NCBI RefSeq assembly: GCF_900105535.1
Contig: NZ_LT629779.1
Span: forward strand, 2,604,001 to 2,668,000
Length of the DNA stretch: 64,000 nt
Direction of reading: 5' to 3'
Origin: Pseudarthrobacter equi
GTDB lineage: Bacteria > Actinomycetota > Actinomycetes > Actinomycetales > Micrococcaceae
In this document: positions 1-9,520 of the stretch, piece by piece
Position numbering within the stretch: position 1 is the stretch's first letter
How the letters are laid out: every line of letters starts with the position of its first letter
Made by a program: the position numbers and the translations under genes
Notes under the pieces: generated by a model
The model's input: the letters and a program-made list of their open reading frames with translations, nothing else
What the model was told of the DNA's origin: nothing
Databases searched by the model: none

Positions 1-652
1 ACAGCGAAGCGGCGGCGCCGATGCGGCCGCCACGGCGCAGTTGTTCCAGGCTGGGAACATAGAAGTAAACCTTGGTGCGCTCCGCCTGGGCCTGGGCCGC
101 CGCGGCAACGCCCGCCTGCCCGGCTCCCCCGGCGGCAGCCTTCACAGCGGCCTGCACGGCCATGCCCTGTGCCATGCCCACGGTCCGTGAGTCGATGACC
201 TGCACGGGGATGCCCACGCGTTGGGCGGCCAGCCGGGCCGAGTCTGCCGTTCCGGAGAGGTCCCCTGAGATGTGCACGGAAACCACGGACTCGTACCCCT
301 GCTGCTGCAGCGACCGGTAAGCCTGTTCAAACTGCCCGGGCGAAGGGCGCGATGTTTTGACCTGGGTGCCCGCAGCCAACGCCAGGGCAATGGTTTCCAG
401 GATGTCGTCCTCGCCCTCACCGTAAATCTCCGAACCCACCATGACGGGCATCGGAGTGATGGTGAGGAGGCTGTGCACCGGCAGGCTGCGGAGATAGCCA
501 ACCGGCAGCGCCGCGGCGGAATCGGTGACGACGGCGGTCCGCGCCACTGGCACGCCCGCACCGGAAACGGCTGCTCCGGGCCTGGCCGCCGGACGCAGCG
601 CGGAAAGACGGGCCCGGACCCATGGCCAGGGGGCGGCATTACGGTCGGGCAC
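1..652 (-). CDS. DegV family fatty-acid-binding protein (C-terminus cut off by window)
   Basis: DegV-family proteins bind a fatty acid and present it to a fatty acid kinase. The translation from GTG at 652 has the family opening TAVVTDSAAALP, then a TSRPSPGQF segment (the family's substrate-loop region) and VVSVHISGDLSGT. All three fit DegV. About 217 residues are visible; the rest lies beyond base 1. The GTG is chosen because AGGAGG sits just upstream and it is in frame with the DegV core; an overlapping ATG at 654 is in another frame. A strong terminator separates it from leuS, so it is probably its own unit. The family call is firm, the ligand unknown. Confidence 0.85.
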   Translation of the reverse strand, partial: MPDRNAAPWPWVRARLSALRPAARPGAAVSGAGVPVARTAVVTDSAAALPVGYLRSLPVHSLLTITPMPVMVGSEIYGEGEDDILETIALALAAGTQVKTSRPSPGQFEQAYRSLQQQGYESVVSVHISGDLSGTADSARLAAQRVGIPVQVIDSRTVGMAQGMAVQAAVKAAAGGAGQAGVAAAAQAQAERTKVYFYVPSLEQLRRGGRIGAAASL

Positions 653-688
653 ATTGCCTCCTGGTGTCCTCGTGCAGAGTCCGGAAAA

Positions 689-730
689 GCCGGAACCGGC
701 CGCCCGGTTTGACGGGCGGCCGGTTCCGGC
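689..730 (-). terminator. Rho-independent-type terminator after leuS
   Basis: A perfect 17-bp inverted repeat (689-705 and 714-730) with an 8-base loop lies 17 bases beyond the leuS stop and before the degV-family gene. There is no long U tract, which is usual in high-GC actinobacteria. Confidence 0.75.
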
Positions 731-746
731 GGTGGTGCAGCAGCGG

Positions 747-3272
747 CTAGGCCGGAACGATGTTGACCAGTTTAGGTGCCCGGACAATGACCGTGCGGAT
801 GCCGCGGCCGTCCAGTGCACGCTGCACGTTCTCCGAGGCCAGCGCCAGTTCGCGCAGGCTGTCCTCGGAAATGTCCGGCGAGATTTCCAGCCGGTCCCGG
901 ACCTTGCCCTGGACCTGGACCACAGCCGTGACGGTGTCCTGAACCAGCAGGGACGGATCGTGCGCCGGCCAGCCGGCGTTGGCCACGGACGCCGGGTGGC
1001 CCAGCACGTTCCACATGTCCTCCGCCGTGTACGGGGCGAACAGGCTGAGGATCACCGCCACTGCTTCGGCCGCTTCGCGGACTGCGGGGTCGGCCCCGCC
1101 GGCTCCGGAGTCGATGGCCTTGCGGGTGGCATTGACGAGTTCCATCAGCTTGGCAACAACGACGTTGAACTTGTTGGCGTCAAGCAGTTCGGCAGCGTCG
1201 GCGATGGTGCGGTGCGTGACGGACCGCAGTCCACGGTCCCCCGTGCCCGCCTCGGTACCGGGGACACTGGTCACGTCCTGGGCCAGGCGCCATGCCCGGG
1301 CAAGGAACTTCGCGGATCCGGACGGGGAGACGTCTGCCCAGTCCACATCGTCCTCAGGCGGGGACGCGAAGACCATGGTCAGGCGGACGGCATCCACGCC
1401 GTACTTGTCCAGCTGCTCGCCGAGGTCCACCCCGTTGCCCAGGGACTTGCTCATGGCTTTGCCGCCGTTGAGCACCTGGCCCTGGTTGAGGAGGGCGCTG
1501 AAGGGCTCATTGGCTTCAATCAGGCCAAGATCGTTGATGACCTTGGTGAAGAAGCGGGCGTACAGCAGGTGGAGGATAGCGTGCTCGACGCCGCCCACGT
1601 ACTGTCCCACCGGCATCCAGTCGTTGATCTTGGCCGGATCGAACGGACCCTCGGTGTAGTCCGGTGAGACAAAGCGCAGGAAGTACCAGGACGAATCCAC
1701 GAACGTGTCCATGGTGTCCGTGTCGCGCTTGGCGGCACCGTGGCAGTTGGGGCATTCCACGTTGACCCATTCCTCGGCCGCGGCCAGCGGGGAGGTGCCC
1801 TGGGGCGCGAGGTCCTCGCCGCGCAGGTCCGACGGGAGGGTGACGGGCAGCTGCTCGTCCGGCACCGGAACCTCTCCACAGGAGGGGCAGTGGATGATGG
1901 GGATGGGCGTGCCCCAGAACCGCTGGCGGCTGAGGAGCCAGTCACGAAGCCGGAAGTTCACGAACTTCTCGCCGGTGCCCTGGCGTTCCAGGATGGCGAT
2001 GGCTGCCGGAATGGCTTCAGCCTTGGGCAGGCCGTCCAGTTCGCCCGAATTGATCAGGGTGCCCTCGCCCGCGGTGGCGGTGCCCGTGGCGGCAGGGTCC
2101 TCCTCGCCGGTGTCCAGGACAGCACGGACCGGGAGGTCGAACGTTTTGGCGAAATCCAGGTCGCGCTGGTCGTGGGCCGGCACGGCCATGATGGCTCCGG
2201 TGCCGTAATCCGCGAGGACATAATCTGCAGCCCACACGGGCAACTTCTCGCCGTTCAGCGGGTTGACGGCGTACCGGCCGGTGAACACGCCGGTCTTCTC
2301 CCGCTCGGTGGACTGCCGCTCAATCTCGGAGAGTGCCTTGACCGTCTCGCGGTACTCGTCCAGCGCTGCGGCGTGCTCATCCGTGACGAGTTCGACGGCG
2401 ATTGGCGCGTCCGCGGCGACGACGAAGAACGTGGCGCCGTACAGGGTGTCCGGGCGCGTGGTGAAGACCGTGACGTCCTTGGCGGGCTTGCCGCCGTCGG
2501 CCTCAATGACGAAGTTGACGTGCGCACCTTCAGAGCGGCCGATCCAGTTCTTCTGCATCGCCAGGACCCGTTCGGGCCAGTGTCCGCGGAGCTGTTCCAT
2601 GTCGTCGAGCAGGCGGTCGGCGTAGTCAGTGATCTTGAAGTACCACTGGTTCAGGGACTTTTTGGTGACGACGGTGCCGCAGCGCTCGCAGGCTCCGTTG
2701 ACCACCTGTTCGTTGGCCAGGACAGTCTGGTCCTTGGGGCACCAGTTAACCGGGGAGTTCTTCCGGTAGGCCAGGCCGCGTTCGTAGAAGCGTTTGAACA
2801 GCCACTGGGTCCAGCGGTAGTACTCAGGATCGGACGTGTGCAGCCGGCGGGACCAGTCGGCGGAGATGGCGTACCGCTTGAAGGACGCCGCCTGGGTGTC
2901 GATGTTGGCGTAGGTCCACTCGCTGGGGTGGGCATTGCGCTTGATGGCGGCGTTTTCGGCCGGGAGGCCGAAAGAGTCCCAGCCGATCGGGTGCAGCACG
3001 TCGAAACCCTGCTGCCGCAGGTAACGGGCAACCACGTCGCCCATGGCGAAGGCTTCCGCGTGGCCCATGTGCAGGTCGCCGGAAGGGTAGGGGAACATGT
3101 CCAGCACGTAGCGCCGTTCCCGTGAGCCGTCATCGGCCGGGGTAAAGACCTTGAGGTCCTCCCACACCTGCGGCCATCTGGCCTCCATTGCGGCAAAACT
3201 GTAAGTGCCCTCTTCAGGCCCATCTGCCGCCACTGCTGCTGTTCCGGTGTCTGTCTCCGGCTGAACGCCCAC
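747..3272 (-). CDS. leuS: leucyl-tRNA synthetase
   Basis: Class I synthetase that charges tRNA-Leu in the cytoplasm. The 841-aa product has the HIGH-type signature HMGH at residues 68-71, the KMSKS-type motif as AMSKS in [12 protein letters not shown] near residue 610, and an editing domain between ([22 protein letters not shown]). Four cysteines (CERCGT and CPSCGE types) suggest zinc-binding knuckles. Start is GTG 3272, preceded by AGAGGG. It is monocistronic by context, with a terminator after it and an attenuator-like leader before it (3360-3448), so transcription is probably tuned by leucyl-tRNA supply. Confidence 0.98.
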   Translation of the reverse strand: MGVQPETDTGTAAVAADGPEEGTYSFAAMEARWPQVWEDLKVFTPADDGSRERRYVLDMFPYPSGDLHMGHAEAFAMGDVVARYLRQQGFDVLHPIGWDSFGLPAENAAIKRNAHPSEWTYANIDTQAASFKRYAISADWSRRLHTSDPEYYRWTQWLFKRFYERGLAYRKNSPVNWCPKDQTVLANEQVVNGACERCGTVVTKKSLNQWYFKITDYADRLLDDMEQLRGHWPERVLAMQKNWIGRSEGAHVNFVIEADGGKPAKDVTVFTTRPDTLYGATFFVVAADAPIAVELVTDEHAAALDEYRETVKALSEIERQSTEREKTGVFTGRYAVNPLNGEKLPVWAADYVLADYGTGAIMAVPAHDQRDLDFAKTFDLPVRAVLDTGEEDPAATGTATAGEGTLINSGELDGLPKAEAIPAAIAILERQGTGEKFVNFRLRDWLLSRQRFWGTPIPIIHCPSCGEVPVPDEQLPVTLPSDLRGEDLAPQGTSPLAAAEEWVNVECPNCHGAAKRDTDTMDTFVDSSWYFLRFVSPDYTEGPFDPAKINDWMPVGQYVGGVEHAILHLLYARFFTKVINDLGLIEANEPFSALLNQGQVLNGGKAMSKSLGNGVDLGEQLDKYGVDAVRLTMVFASPPEDDVDWADVSPSGSAKFLARAWRLAQDVTSVPGTEAGTGDRGLRSVTHRTIADAAELLDANKFNVVVAKLMELVNATRKAIDSGAGGADPAVREAAEAVAVILSLFAPYTAEDMWNVLGHPASVANAGWPAHDPSLLVQDTVTAVVQVQGKVRDRLEISPDISEDSLRELALASENVQRALDGRGIRTVIVRAPKLVNIVPA

Positions 3273-3359
3273 TGCTGCCCTCTTCTGTTCTGTTACGGCA
3301 CGTGTGCTGCCATAACGGCCTGATCCCCCTGCTGCCGGCCCGGTCTGACCCGGACATAC

Positions 3360-3385
3360 AAAAGCCCCTCGACAAAGGAGGGGCT
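3360..3385 (-). terminator. candidate attenuator terminator in leuS leader
   Basis: On the minus strand AGCCCCTC (3385-3378) pairs perfectly with GAGGGGCT (3370-3363) across a 7-base loop and runs into TTTT. It lies between the leader peptide stop (3395) and the leuS start (3272), where an attenuator terminator belongs. The preceding segment GCTGAGCGGCAG (3395-3384), which overlaps the terminator arm by two bases, can pair with CTGCTTAGC (3433-3425) inside the leader peptide's Leu codons, with a 3-base bulge. Confidence 0.75.
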
Positions 3386-3394
3386 GCCGCTCAG

Positions 3395-3448
3395 CTATCC
3401 GTTGTTTCGGACACCTGGCGGCTGGCTAAGCAGAAGGATCGCACGCAT
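3395..3448 (-). CDS. leucine-rich leader peptide of leuS (17 aa)
   Basis: Short ORF with sequence [17 protein letters not shown], upstream of the attenuator-like terminator. Three consecutive Leu codons (CTT CTG CTT) follow an Ile codon, as in Leu leader peptides such as those of leuA operons. No Shine-Dalgarno is seen; instead TAAAGT lies exactly 6 bases before the ATG, which predicts a leaderless transcript beginning at the A of ATG. Inference: ribosome stalling at the Leu codons when leucyl-tRNA is scarce would alter folding and let transcription run into leuS. Confidence 0.7.
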   Translation of the reverse strand: MRAILLLSQPPGVRNNG

Positions 3449-3460
3449 AGACCTACTTTA
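3449..3460 (-). promoter_or_regulatory. candidate -10 box for leuS leader (leaderless start)
   Basis: TAAAGT (3460-3455, TANNNT type) followed by six bases and then the leader peptide ATG. I see no convincing -35 box. The rest of the 3273-3584 gap holds the attenuator, the leader peptide and, on the plus strand, the promoter of the FAD/Rieske gene. Confidence 0.55.
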
Positions 3461-3526
3461 GCGCACCCGGCCCGTCCACCGTCCGGTCCTGCAGCTGCGG
3501 GGAAGGTGGGCGGGTTCCAGCGGTCG

Positions 3527-3555
3527 TTGCATTAGCCGGGCCCAACGCGCATGAT
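3527..3555 (+). promoter_or_regulatory. candidate promoter of FAD/Rieske gene
   Basis: TTGCAT (3527-3532) and CATGAT (3550-3555) with a 17-bp spacer, 29 bases before the ATG. Just downstream is the short dyad CCAAC-AC-GTTGG (3560-3571), which could be an operator or chance. The boxes are weak matches. Confidence 0.3.
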
Positions 3556-3584
3556 CGTGCCAACACGTTGGAAGGTGGCACACC

Positions 3585-5117
3585 ATGTCTGATCCAGCTC
3601 CCGCCGGCCACCCCGGAGGCGAACTCCGCTCCCTGTGGCTGGCCACCGCCGGTACCACGTCCTTTCCGCCGCTGAACGGGGTCCTCGAAGTTGATGTGGC
3701 GGTGATCGGTGGCGGGATCGCCGGGCTGACTGCGGCGCTGGCGCTGAAGCGTTCGGGCCGGTCGGTGGCGGTCCTGGAGGCGGGCAGGATCGGTACCGGC
3801 GTCACAGGCCACACCACGGGGAAGGTGACGTCCCTGCACCGGCTCGCGTACACGGCCCTCGAACAAACCCATGGCAGGTCCGTCGCCGGTGCCTACGGGC
3901 GTGCCAACGAGGCGGCGGTGGAACATATTGCCGGCGTCGTCGAGGCCGAGGGCATCGCCTGTGGTTTCCGCAGGGTGGCCAATTACACGTTCGCTGAGCG
4001 CCCGGAATCCCTTCCCGTGCTCCGGGCCGAGGCCGCCCTCGCCAGTAGCCTCGGCCTCCCGGCCACCTACACCGCAGATGTCCCGTTGCCGTTCCCGGTG
4101 GCGGGCGCAGTCCGCTTCGACCGCCAGGCCCAGATGCATGCGCTCCTGTACCTGCAGGGAATTGCCCGCAAGGTTGCCGGAGACGGCAGTTTTGTTTTCG
4201 AAGAAACGCGGGCCACAGGGCTGCGGGACGGTACCCCGGTAGAGATCGGCACTGAAGGGGGAACCGTGCTGGCAACCGATGCCATTGTGGCCACCAACAT
4301 TCCCTTTGGCGACCAGGGCAGGTTTGCCGAGATGTGCCGGCCGCATCGGTCCTACATTGTTGCCGCCCCGGTGGATTCCCCGCCGCTGGATGCCACGTTC
4401 ATCAGCGTCGAGGATCCGATGAGGTCCCTGCTGACCACCAAGCTGGACGGAGTGTCCTATCTGCTGACCGGCGGCGAAGGGCATCCGGCCTCTGAGACTG
4501 TTGAGCCGGCGTCGCGGTTCGCCAACCTGGCGGACTATGCGCAGAGCCGGTTTGGCGCCGGCCCCGTCGCCTACCGGTGGTCCACCCAGGACGCCATGCC
4601 CAGGGATGGCCTCCCCTACGTGGGCCCGCTGACCCCGGACAGCCGCCACGCCTTCGTCATCACCGGATTGCGGAAATGGGGCCTGACCAACGGAACGGCA
4701 GCCGCGCTGATACTGGCCGACCTGCTTAACGGCACGCCCAACAGCTGGGCCTCCTTCTTCGACAGCAACCGTGCGGGCCGGCCCGTGGCTGGCACTGCGC
4801 TGCCGGCCCCGGACCCCGGGGAACCAGCTCCGGCGGCACCGGCGGCCGCGACGTCCCTGCCGGTTGAGGACCTGCAGCCGGGTGACGGGATGGTGGTGGA
4901 GGCCGCGGCAGGCAGCACAGCCTGCTACCGGGATGACGCCGGAACACTCCACACCGTGTCCGCGATCTGCACGCACCTTGGCTGCACAGTGGGTTTCAAC
5001 CAGGCCGAAAGGACGTGGGACTGCCCGTGCCACGGTTCCCGCTTCACCGTGGACGGCCGCGTCATCCAGGGGCCAGCCACCCGGGACCTCCCGCCCAGGC
5101 CGGCGCCGGCGACGTGA
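3585..5117 (+). CDS. FAD-dependent oxidoreductase fused to a C-terminal Rieske [2Fe-2S] domain
   Basis: 510 aa. An N-terminal dinucleotide-binding motif VAVIGGGIAGLTAAL (about residues 38-52) and a DAO-type FAD fold occupy the first 380 residues. After an Ala/Pro linker comes a Rieske domain with C462-x-H464 and C480-x-x-H483, plus C467 and C482 placed like the disulfide pair of bc1-type Rieske proteins. The architecture resembles Bacillus YhfW-type proteins, whose substrate is unknown. No signal peptide is seen, so it is probably cytosolic. GGAAGGTGG precedes the ATG. Monocistronic, with a shared terminator against glpK. No partner reductase or ferredoxin gene is nearby, so its electron donor is not evident. 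Confidence 0.9.
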   Translation: MSDPAPAGHPGGELRSLWLATAGTTSFPPLNGVLEVDVAVIGGGIAGLTAALALKRSGRSVAVLEAGRIGTGVTGHTTGKVTSLHRLAYTALEQTHGRSVAGAYGRANEAAVEHIAGVVEAEGIACGFRRVANYTFAERPESLPVLRAEAALASSLGLPATYTADVPLPFPVAGAVRFDRQAQMHALLYLQGIARKVAGDGSFVFEETRATGLRDGTPVEIGTEGGTVLATDAIVATNIPFGDQGRFAEMCRPHRSYIVAAPVDSPPLDATFISVEDPMRSLLTTKLDGVSYLLTGGEGHPASETVEPASRFANLADYAQSRFGAGPVAYRWSTQDAMPRDGLPYVGPLTPDSRHAFVITGLRKWGLTNGTAAALILADLLNGTPNSWASFFDSNRAGRPVAGTALPAPDPGEPAPAAPAAATSLPVEDLQPGDGMVVEAAAGSTACYRDDAGTLHTVSAICTHLGCTVGFNQAERTWDCPCHGSRFTVDGRVIQGPATRDLPPRPAPAT

Positions 5118-5121
5118 AACG

Positions 5122-5159
5122 CCAGCGGCCACCCTGCCTAATGGCAAGGTGGCCGCTGG
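5122..5159. terminator. bidirectional terminator between FAD/Rieske gene and glpK
   Basis: Perfect 12-bp arms (5122-5133 and 5148-5159), with an inner TGCC/GGCA pairing extending the stem around a TAAT loop. It sits between convergent genes. Confidence 0.75.
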
Positions 5160-5171
5160 TGGACAACGGTG

Positions 5172-6686
5172 CTACTGCACGTCTTCGTCCACCCAGTCCA
5201 TGGACTTGGTGACCGCCTTGCGCCAGAGCCGCATCTGGCGTTCCTGCTCAGCCTGGTCCAGCTGGGGTTCCCAGCGCTTGTCCTCGGACCAGTTAGACGA
5301 AAGCTCGCCGAGGTCCTTCCAGAACCCGACGGCCAGCCCCGCCGCGTACGCTGCACCCAGCGCCGTGGTCTCGATGACCTTCGGGCGGATCACGGGCACG
5401 CCAAGGATGTCCGCCTGGAACTGCATCAGCGCGTCATTGGCAACCATGCCGCCGTCGACCTTCAGCTCGGTCAGCGGAACACCGGAGTCCGCGTTGACCG
5501 CGTCCAGCACCTCGCGGGTCTGGAATGCCGTTGCCTCCAACGCCGCACGGGCGATGTGGTTCTTGTTGACGAACCTGGTGAGGCCAACGATCGCGCCGCG
5601 TGCGTCCGGGCGCCAGTACGGAGCGAACAGGCCCGAGAACGCCGGAACAATGTACACACCGCCGTTGTCCTTGACGGTTGCCGCCAGTGTTTCGACCTCG
5701 GGAGCGCTGCTGATCATGCCCAGGTTGTCCCGCAGCCACTGAATGAGCGAACCCGTGACAGCGATGGAGCCTTCCAGGGCGTAGTGGGGCTTGGCGTCGC
5801 CAAGCTTGTAGCCCACCGTGGTGAGCAGCCCGTTCTTGGAGTGGACGATTTCCTCACCGGTGTTGAAGATCAGGAAGCAGCCGGTGCCGTAGGTGTTCTT
5901 GGCTTCGCCGGTTTCGAAGGCTGCCTGGCCGAAGGTTGCCGCCTGCTGGTCGCCCAGGATGCCCGCCACCGGGGTTTCACGCAGCAGCTGCGAGGTGTGG
6001 ACGGTGCCGTACACCTCCGAGGACGATTTGATCTCGGGCATCATGCTGCGCGGAACACCGAAAACGCCGAGGATCTCGTCATCCCACTGCAGGGTCTCCA
6101 GGTCCATGAACAGCGTCCGGGATGCGTTGGTGACGTCGGTGACGTGCACTCCGCCGTCCACGCCGCCTGTCAGGTTCCACAAGACCCAGCAGTCGGTGTT
6201 GCCGAAGACCAGGTTGCCGGCCTCCGCTTTTTCCCGGGCGCCGTCCACGTTGTCCAGGATCCACTTGATCTTGGTGCCGGAGAAGTAGGTGGCCAGCGGC
6301 AGGCCCACCTTCTGTTTGAACCGGTCACCGCCGCCGTCCTTGGAGAGCTCGTCCACGATGTCCTGCGTCCGGGTGTCCTGCCACACGATGGCGTTGTACA
6401 CGGGCTCACCGGTGGTCTTGTCCCACACCACAGCGGTTTCGCGCTGGTTGGTGATGCCGACGGCGGCGATATCGTGCCGTGTCAGGTTCGCCTTGGAGAG
6501 GGCAGAGGCGATGACCTCGCGGGTGTTGTTCCAGATTTCCGCGGCATTGTGTTCCACCCATCCTGCTTTGGGGAAGATCTGCTCGTGTTCCATCTGGCCC
6601 GAGGAGACAATGGCGCCGCTGTGGTCAAAAATGATGGCGCGCGTACTGGTGGTGCCCTGGTCAATGGCGATTACGTACTGGTTCAT
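5172..6686 (-). CDS. glpK: glycerol kinase
   Basis: Phosphorylates glycerol to sn-glycerol-3-phosphate with ATP (FGGY family). The 504-aa product starts [19 protein letters not shown], the phosphate-1 motif of the family, and contains [13 protein letters not shown] and the C-terminal VDGGMVAND motif. The ATG at 6686 is chosen over an upstream in-frame ATG because the family begins here and AAGGA lies ahead. It is last in the glpD-glpF-glpK operon, 43 bases behind glpF. Controlled with glpD, perhaps by the divergent SorC-type regulator. Confidence 0.98.
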   Translation of the reverse strand: MNQYVIAIDQGTTSTRAIIFDHSGAIVSSGQMEHEQIFPKAGWVEHNAAEIWNNTREVIASALSKANLTRHDIAAVGITNQRETAVVWDKTTGEPVYNAIVWQDTRTQDIVDELSKDGGGDRFKQKVGLPLATYFSGTKIKWILDNVDGAREKAEAGNLVFGNTDCWVLWNLTGGVDGGVHVTDVTNASRTLFMDLETLQWDDEILGVFGVPRSMMPEIKSSSEVYGTVHTSQLLRETPVAGILGDQQAATFGQAAFETGEAKNTYGTGCFLIFNTGEEIVHSKNGLLTTVGYKLGDAKPHYALEGSIAVTGSLIQWLRDNLGMISSAPEVETLAATVKDNGGVYIVPAFSGLFAPYWRPDARGAIVGLTRFVNKNHIARAALEATAFQTREVLDAVNADSGVPLTELKVDGGMVANDALMQFQADILGVPVIRPKVIETTALGAAYAAGLAVGFWKDLGELSSNWSEDKRWEPQLDQAEQERQMRLWRKAVTKSMDWVDEDVQ

Positions 6687-6729
6687 GGTGACGTCCTTGT
6701 CTGGTTGGTGGATGGGTTGAATCAGCTGT

Positions 6730-7479
6730 TCAGGAAGCGGCAGTGATGATGATGGGGGCGATCCGTGCCACGATGCCACCGAGGGCACCGCCTACCAGGG
6801 GACCGACCACCGGAATCCAGGAGTAGCCCCAGTCGCTGGAACCCTTGCCCCGGATGGGAAGCAGGGCGTGGGCGATGCGGGGACCAAGGTCACGGGCGGG
6901 GTTGATGGCGTAGCCGGTGGGTCCACCCAGCGAGACGCCGATGCCTACGACGAGCAGTGCGACAGCCAGCGGCCCGAGGCCCGAGGGGGTGCCACCCAGG
7001 GTAAGGATGACGAACACGAGCACGAACGTGCCGATGATCTCGGTGACCAGGTTCCAGGGGGTGGAGCGGAGGGCGGGGCCGGTGGAGAAAACGCCGAGTT
7101 TGCTGGCAGCGGCCTCTTCCGTGTCGAAGTGCTGCTTGTAGGCGAGCCAGCAGACCACAGCGCCAAGGAAGGCGCCCAGCATTTCACCGGCGAAGTAGGT
7201 CAGTGTCGACGCTACGTCCACGGCGACGCCGGGAGCGTACTCGGCCTTCCCGTTAATGAGCAGGCCCACGGTCACGGCCGGGTTCAGGTGCGCCCCCGAC
7301 TTTGCGGCGACGAACACGCCGCAGAATACGGCGATACCCCATCCCCAGGTGACCATCAGGAACCCGCCGCTGTTGCCTTTCGTTCCCCGCAGGGCGACGT
7401 TGGCAACAACGCCGCAGCCCAGCAGGGTGAGCATCGCCGTTCCGAACACCTCGGATAAGAACACAATTCCAAGAGACAT
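6730..7479 (-). CDS. glpF: glycerol facilitator, aquaglyceroporin (MIP family)
   Basis: Inner membrane channel admitting glycerol. The 249-aa product has two half-helix NPA motifs: HLNPAVTVG near residue 69 and [10 protein letters not shown] near residue 200. The Asp after the second NPAR (NPARD) is typical of glyceroporins rather than water channels. About six hydrophobic segments are visible. GAGGAG precedes the ATG. It sits between glpD and glpK, so uptake, phosphorylation and oxidation of glycerol are encoded together. Confidence 0.95.
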   Translation of the reverse strand: MSLGIVFLSEVFGTAMLTLLGCGVVANVALRGTKGNSGGFLMVTWGWGIAVFCGVFVAAKSGAHLNPAVTVGLLINGKAEYAPGVAVDVASTLTYFAGEMLGAFLGAVVCWLAYKQHFDTEEAAASKLGVFSTGPALRSTPWNLVTEIIGTFVLVFVILTLGGTPSGLGPLAVALLVVGIGVSLGGPTGYAINPARDLGPRIAHALLPIRGKGSSDWGYSWIPVVGPLVGGALGGIVARIAPIIITAAS

Positions 7480-7505
7480 CTTTGACTCCTCTTTATTTTG
7501 TTGTT

Positions 7506-7557
7506 GGCCCTTCGCGGGTTGAAGGGCCGTCGGGCCGGGACGGTGTTTCGTCCCGGC
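7506..7557 (-). other. two hairpins in the glpD-glpF intergenic leader
   Basis: Two perfect 8-bp stems in the 90-base gap: 7534-7541/7550-7557 and 7506-7513/7521-7528. Neither is followed by a U tract on the minus strand. They may stabilise or process the glpD message, or dampen glpFK expression relative to glpD. Confidence 0.5.
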
Positions 7558-7569
7558 TGGCAGCCCGGC

Positions 7570-9420
7570 CTAAGCGACCAGGCTGTGTGTTTCCACTCTG
7601 TGCAGCCGCTGCAGGACTTCCTGGGCGTGGCTGATCTCGGCGCTCCGGGCGGCAGCGTCCCACTGCAGCGGAACGGACAGGATGTCTGCCACCTCGTTCA
7701 GGAGTTCGCCGGTCACCAGTCCCCGGAAAGCAAGGGAGGTGCGCCTGATCAGCACATCCACCAGGTGCCCCACCTGTTCGTGGGCTGCCATGAACTCCAG
7801 TTCGCGGACGCTCAGTTCGCGGGTCGAGTGCAGGAGCCGGTCCGGACCGGCGTCGAGGTATTCGATCACCGCTTCTGCGCGGGTGCCGTACCTGGTCAGG
7901 AGACCTGCGGTGCGGTCCGCGTCCCGGCCGTGGCCCATATGGGCCTTGAGCCACCGCTGCACTCCGGCGTCGTCCGCCGGGAACCCGGCGCCGCCGCCAA
8001 TGGGCAGCTGCGCTGTCGAGACTTTGCGGTGCATGCCGAGCTCTGCCAGGACATCGTTGGTGAGGTGTTCGGCAAGGGCACGGAAGGTGGTCCATTTGCC
8101 GCCTACCAGGCTGAGTACGACGGCGCCGGTCCCCGTGGGTGCCGGGCGGCGCGCTTCGATGCGGTAGTCACGGGAGACGAAGCCCGGCTGGGTGGCATCA
8201 TGCCTGGGCAGCGGACGCACACCCGAGAAGGTGTAGACAATCTGGTTGCGCGTGACCGGGATCCTCGGGAACACATGCCCCACGAGGTCGAAGAAGTAGT
8301 CGATTTCCTCATCGGTGCAGACGGCGTCCTGTGACATGTCGGCGTCAACGTCGGTGGTACCGACCAGGACCCGGTCCCCCATCGGGTAGATGAGGACGAT
8401 CCGGCCGTCAGTGTGTTCGAAGAAGATTTCCCGGCCCCGGCATGCGGCGAGCAGTTCGGGAGAGTCGAGCACAATGTGGGAACCCTTGGTGCCGCCCATG
8501 AACGACGAGGTGGTCCCCATGGCTTCGTTGGTCAGGTCCACCCAGGCGCCGGTGGTGTTCACGATGACGTCGGCGGTGAAGTCGAACTCCTCCCCCGTCA
8601 GCTCGTCACGCAGCCGGACGGTGCCGCCCTTGCCGGTACCGGGATTGGGGCGGGAGGTCACGGACTGCAGGGAAAGGTAGTTGCTGGCGCGTGCAGTGCT
8701 TCCCTGGCCGGCGGCTCCCCCCGGCTTCGCCTGGCCGGCCTTCTCGCCGTCCTGCAGGACGTCCAGCGTGAGGCGCTCGGGGTTGTGCACCGAAGCGTCA
8801 AAGTAGGTGGCTGCGTATTTGATGTCGGGCCGAAGGTCCGGCAGTTCCGTGAGGGCGCGCTTGTGTCCACGGAACTGGTGCCGCGGGACACTGCCGCCGT
8901 CCCTGGAGAAGGAATCGTAGAGGCTGAGTCCAACCTTGATGAGGAAGGCACCGCGCTCTTTGGGCTTGCCCTGCTGCTTGTGCGTCAGGAACCGCAACGG
9001 AGCCGAAAGGATGCCGGAAAACGTGCTGAAGATGGGAATAGTGGTCTGCAGCGGCTTGACGTAGTGGGGTGCGATCCGCAGCAGCCTGTTGCGTTCTACC
9101 ACTGATTCGCGGACCAGCCGGAACTCGCCGTTTTCCAGGTAGCGGATGCCGCCGTGGATCATGTGGGACGACGCTCCGCTGGCGCCCTGGCAGTAGTCGC
9201 CGCGTTCCACGAGGGCTACGTCAACGCCCTGCAGTGCGAGGTCCCGGAAGGTTCCGACGCCGTTGATGCCTCCGCCGACCACCAGCACTTTCGCGTGCGG
9301 CCGGAGCCTGAGGTTGTGGACGGAATTGCGCTCCGCTGCCGGCTTTGGCGCGGGTGCTGCGGATGGTTGGACAGTTGGTTCCTTGGGTCCCAAAACGACT
9401 CCCTTGGGCTTTGCGTGCAT
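7570..9420 (-). CDS. glpD: aerobic glycerol-3-phosphate dehydrogenase (FAD)
   Basis: Oxidises glycerol-3-phosphate to dihydroxyacetone phosphate at the membrane and passes electrons to quinone. From ATG 9420 the product is 616 aa with an N-terminal FAD motif VLVVGGGINGVGTFRDLA and the GlpD signatures GASGASSHMIHGG and GTTDVDADM, then a C-terminal helical cap domain. A longer start at ATG 9459 is possible, but that codon overlaps the predicted -10 box, so 9420 is preferred. First gene of the glpDFK operon. Confidence 0.93.
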   Translation of the reverse strand: MHAKPKGVVLGPKEPTVQPSAAPAPKPAAERNSVHNLRLRPHAKVLVVGGGINGVGTFRDLALQGVDVALVERGDYCQGASGASSHMIHGGIRYLENGEFRLVRESVVERNRLLRIAPHYVKPLQTTIPIFSTFSGILSAPLRFLTHKQQGKPKERGAFLIKVGLSLYDSFSRDGGSVPRHQFRGHKRALTELPDLRPDIKYAATYFDASVHNPERLTLDVLQDGEKAGQAKPGGAAGQGSTARASNYLSLQSVTSRPNPGTGKGGTVRLRDELTGEEFDFTADVIVNTTGAWVDLTNEAMGTTSSFMGGTKGSHIVLDSPELLAACRGREIFFEHTDGRIVLIYPMGDRVLVGTTDVDADMSQDAVCTDEEIDYFFDLVGHVFPRIPVTRNQIVYTFSGVRPLPRHDATQPGFVSRDYRIEARRPAPTGTGAVVLSLVGGKWTTFRALAEHLTNDVLAELGMHRKVSTAQLPIGGGAGFPADDAGVQRWLKAHMGHGRDADRTAGLLTRYGTRAEAVIEYLDAGPDRLLHSTRELSVRELEFMAAHEQVGHLVDVLIRRTSLAFRGLVTGELLNEVADILSVPLQWDAAARSAEISHAQEVLQRLHRVETHSLVA

Positions 9421-9457
9421 GGTGCGTCCGCGCCGTGGATGCGGCGCTGTATGCACC

Positions 9458-9487
9458 ATTCTTTGGAGTAATGGAAAATGGAGTCAA
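9458..9487 (-). promoter_or_regulatory. candidate glpD promoter
   Basis: TTGACT (9487-9482) and AAGAAT (9463-9458) on the minus strand with an 18-bp spacer. The palindromic operator (9494-9507) lies seven bases upstream of the -35 box, a position suited to control by the divergent regulator. Confidence 0.5.
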
Positions 9488-9493
9488 GCACTA

Positions 9494-9507
9494 TGCACAA
9501 ATGTGCA
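9494..9507. promoter_or_regulatory. candidate SorC-type operator in the glpD/regulator intergenic region
   Basis: Dyad TGCACA-AA-TGTGCA. Eleven of its bases (TGCACAAATGT) recur exactly at 9556-9566 inside the regulator's coding sequence, start to start 62 bp, about six helical turns. This suggests paired sites for an oligomeric repressor. Confidence 0.55.
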
Positions 9508-9520
9508 GATAGGACCTGAA

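Noticed and set aside
1740..3125. Long plus-strand open frame (461 codons) opposite leuS
   Set aside because: It mirrors leuS on the other strand. High GC keeps antisense frames open, and no family motif or Shine-Dalgarno supports it.
3453..5147. 564-codon minus-strand frame opposite the FAD/Rieske gene
   Set aside because: The plus strand encodes clear FAD and Rieske motifs; the antisense translation has low-complexity Arg/Gly/Pro and no recognisable domain.
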